Positions 63,536 to 64,000 of a DNA stretch of 64,000 bases are shown one piece after another; position 1 is the stretch's first letter; each line of letters opens with the position of its first letter. The notes below the pieces were generated by a model. The model did not search any database and was not told the origin of the DNA. It was given only the letters and a program-made list of their open reading frames with translations. This stretch comes from Streptomyces sp. NBC_00306 (GTDB lineage Bacteria; Actinomycetota; Actinomycetes; Streptomycetales; Streptomycetaceae), in contig NZ_CP108032.1 in NCBI RefSeq assembly GCF_036169555.1, forward strand, positions 2,108,001 to 2,172,000. Direction: 5' to 3'. The position numbers and the translations under genes were made by a program.

Positions 63536-64000
63536 ATGGCGAGGAAGGCAAACTCTGACAGCGGCGAGTCCGCTGAGAACCCCGGGCGGCTCAAGCAGAT
63601 CGCCCTGACGTACAAGATGACCCGGAAGGCCGACCCGAAGATCGGTCTGATCCTCGCGGGTGTGGGAATCGTCACCTTCGGTGTCCTCCTCGCGATCGGT
63701 TACCTGATCGGTCATCCCATCTATCTCGGAATCCTGGGCTTCCTGCTCGCCTTCCTCGCGATGGCGATCATCTTCGGGCGCCGGGCCGAGAGGGCGGCGT
63801 TCGGACAGATGGAGGGCCAGCCGGGTGCGGCGGCCGCCGTCCTGCAGAACGTGGGCCGCGGCTGGACGACGACTCCCGCCGTCGCGATGAACCGCAGCCA
63901 GGACGTCGTTCACCGGGCCGTCGGCAAGGCCGGCATCGTCCTGGTGGCCGAGGGCAACCCGAACCGGCTGAAGTCGCTGCTCGCGGCCGAGAAGAAGCGC
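63536..64000 (+). CDS. DUF4191 membrane protein, C-terminus beyond window
   Basis: The first 155 residues are visible. A basic head (MARKANSDSGESAENPGR; ALTYKMTRKADPK) precedes two hydrophobic helices (IGLILAGVGIVTFGVLLAIG and PIYLGILGFLLAFLAMAIIF). A soluble region follows (MEGQPGAAAAVLQNVGRGW; VGKAGIVLVAEGNPNRLK). This is the DUF4191 layout found in actinobacteria, of unknown role. It runs off the right edge. Confidence 0.88.
   Translation, partial: MARKANSDSGESAENPGRLKQIALTYKMTRKADPKIGLILAGVGIVTFGVLLAIGYLIGHPIYLGILGFLLAFLAMAIIFGRRAERAAFGQMEGQPGAAAAVLQNVGRGWTTTPAVAMNRSQDVVHRAVGKAGIVLVAEGNPNRLKSLLAAEKKR

Noticed and set aside
1..64000. tRNA, rRNA, CRISPR or prophage elements
   Set aside because: No cloverleaf-like, regularly spaced repeat, integrase or phage structural sequence was noticed on reading.

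Overview
The window looks like chromosomal core DNA of a Streptomyces or close relative. It is very GC-rich, many genes start with GTG, and neighbouring genes are often coupled by ATGA/GTGA overlaps. Several gene types are typical of the group: CtaF-type oxidase subunit IV, PspA with PspAA, XRE/DUF5753 paired with DUF397, DUF3043 and DUF4191. From memory, the order ctaDC - nadA - pspA - cobTS - pepA - lpd - sucB - aceE - lipB - lipA follows the Streptomyces coelicolor SCO215x-SCO219x region; I could not check this here.

Layout. 1-4102 (minus): a cut-off L,D-transpeptidase, then cytochrome c oxidase subunits IV, I and II as a coupled operon. 4352-12271: a cysteine desulfurase-TusA fusion, a PfkB sugar/nucleoside kinase, two uncharacterised proteins, the Fe-S carrier ErpA, quinolinate synthase NadA, a hydrolase and a GNAT enzyme. 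12379-18949 (minus): an RND exporter, a NarL-type two-component pair, PspAA and PspA. 19243-23700: DUF3043 protein, methyltransferase, ABC exporter and a frameshifted HtrA-like protease. 23778-30546: cobalamin nucleotide-loop genes (CobU-like fusion, cobT, cobS) interleaved with an MprF-like enzyme and membrane proteins.

30603-37320 (minus) is the most interesting block. It encodes a secreted deacetylase-like protein, a PelF-type glycosyltransferase, a 12-helix membrane protein, a spherulin-4-like protein and a GH114 lipoprotein. Together they resemble an exopolysaccharide make-modify-cut system that combines Pel features with the enzyme set of the fungal galactosaminogalactan cluster.

37605-47810: leucyl aminopeptidase, then the 2-oxoacid dehydrogenase genes lpd (E3), sucB-type E2 and aceE (E1), broken by an XRE/DUF397 pair and a GntR regulator. 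47930-54454: MerR and WYL regulators, SDR, DUF4240, GNAT, an epimerase and an FAD oxidoreductase. 54574-58662 (minus) is a 1,362-residue protein of unknown function behind an AT-rich leader. 59394-64000: a helix-turn-helix regulator, lipB, lipA, a small conserved protein and the start of a DUF4191 protein.

Functional links: LipB and LipA make the lipoyl groups used by the E2 protein encoded 19 kb away. LipA and NadA are Fe-S enzymes, and a cysteine desulfurase and ErpA are encoded in the same window. CobU, CobT and CobS complete the lower loop of vitamin B12. No tRNA, rRNA, CRISPR array, transposase or phage gene was seen.
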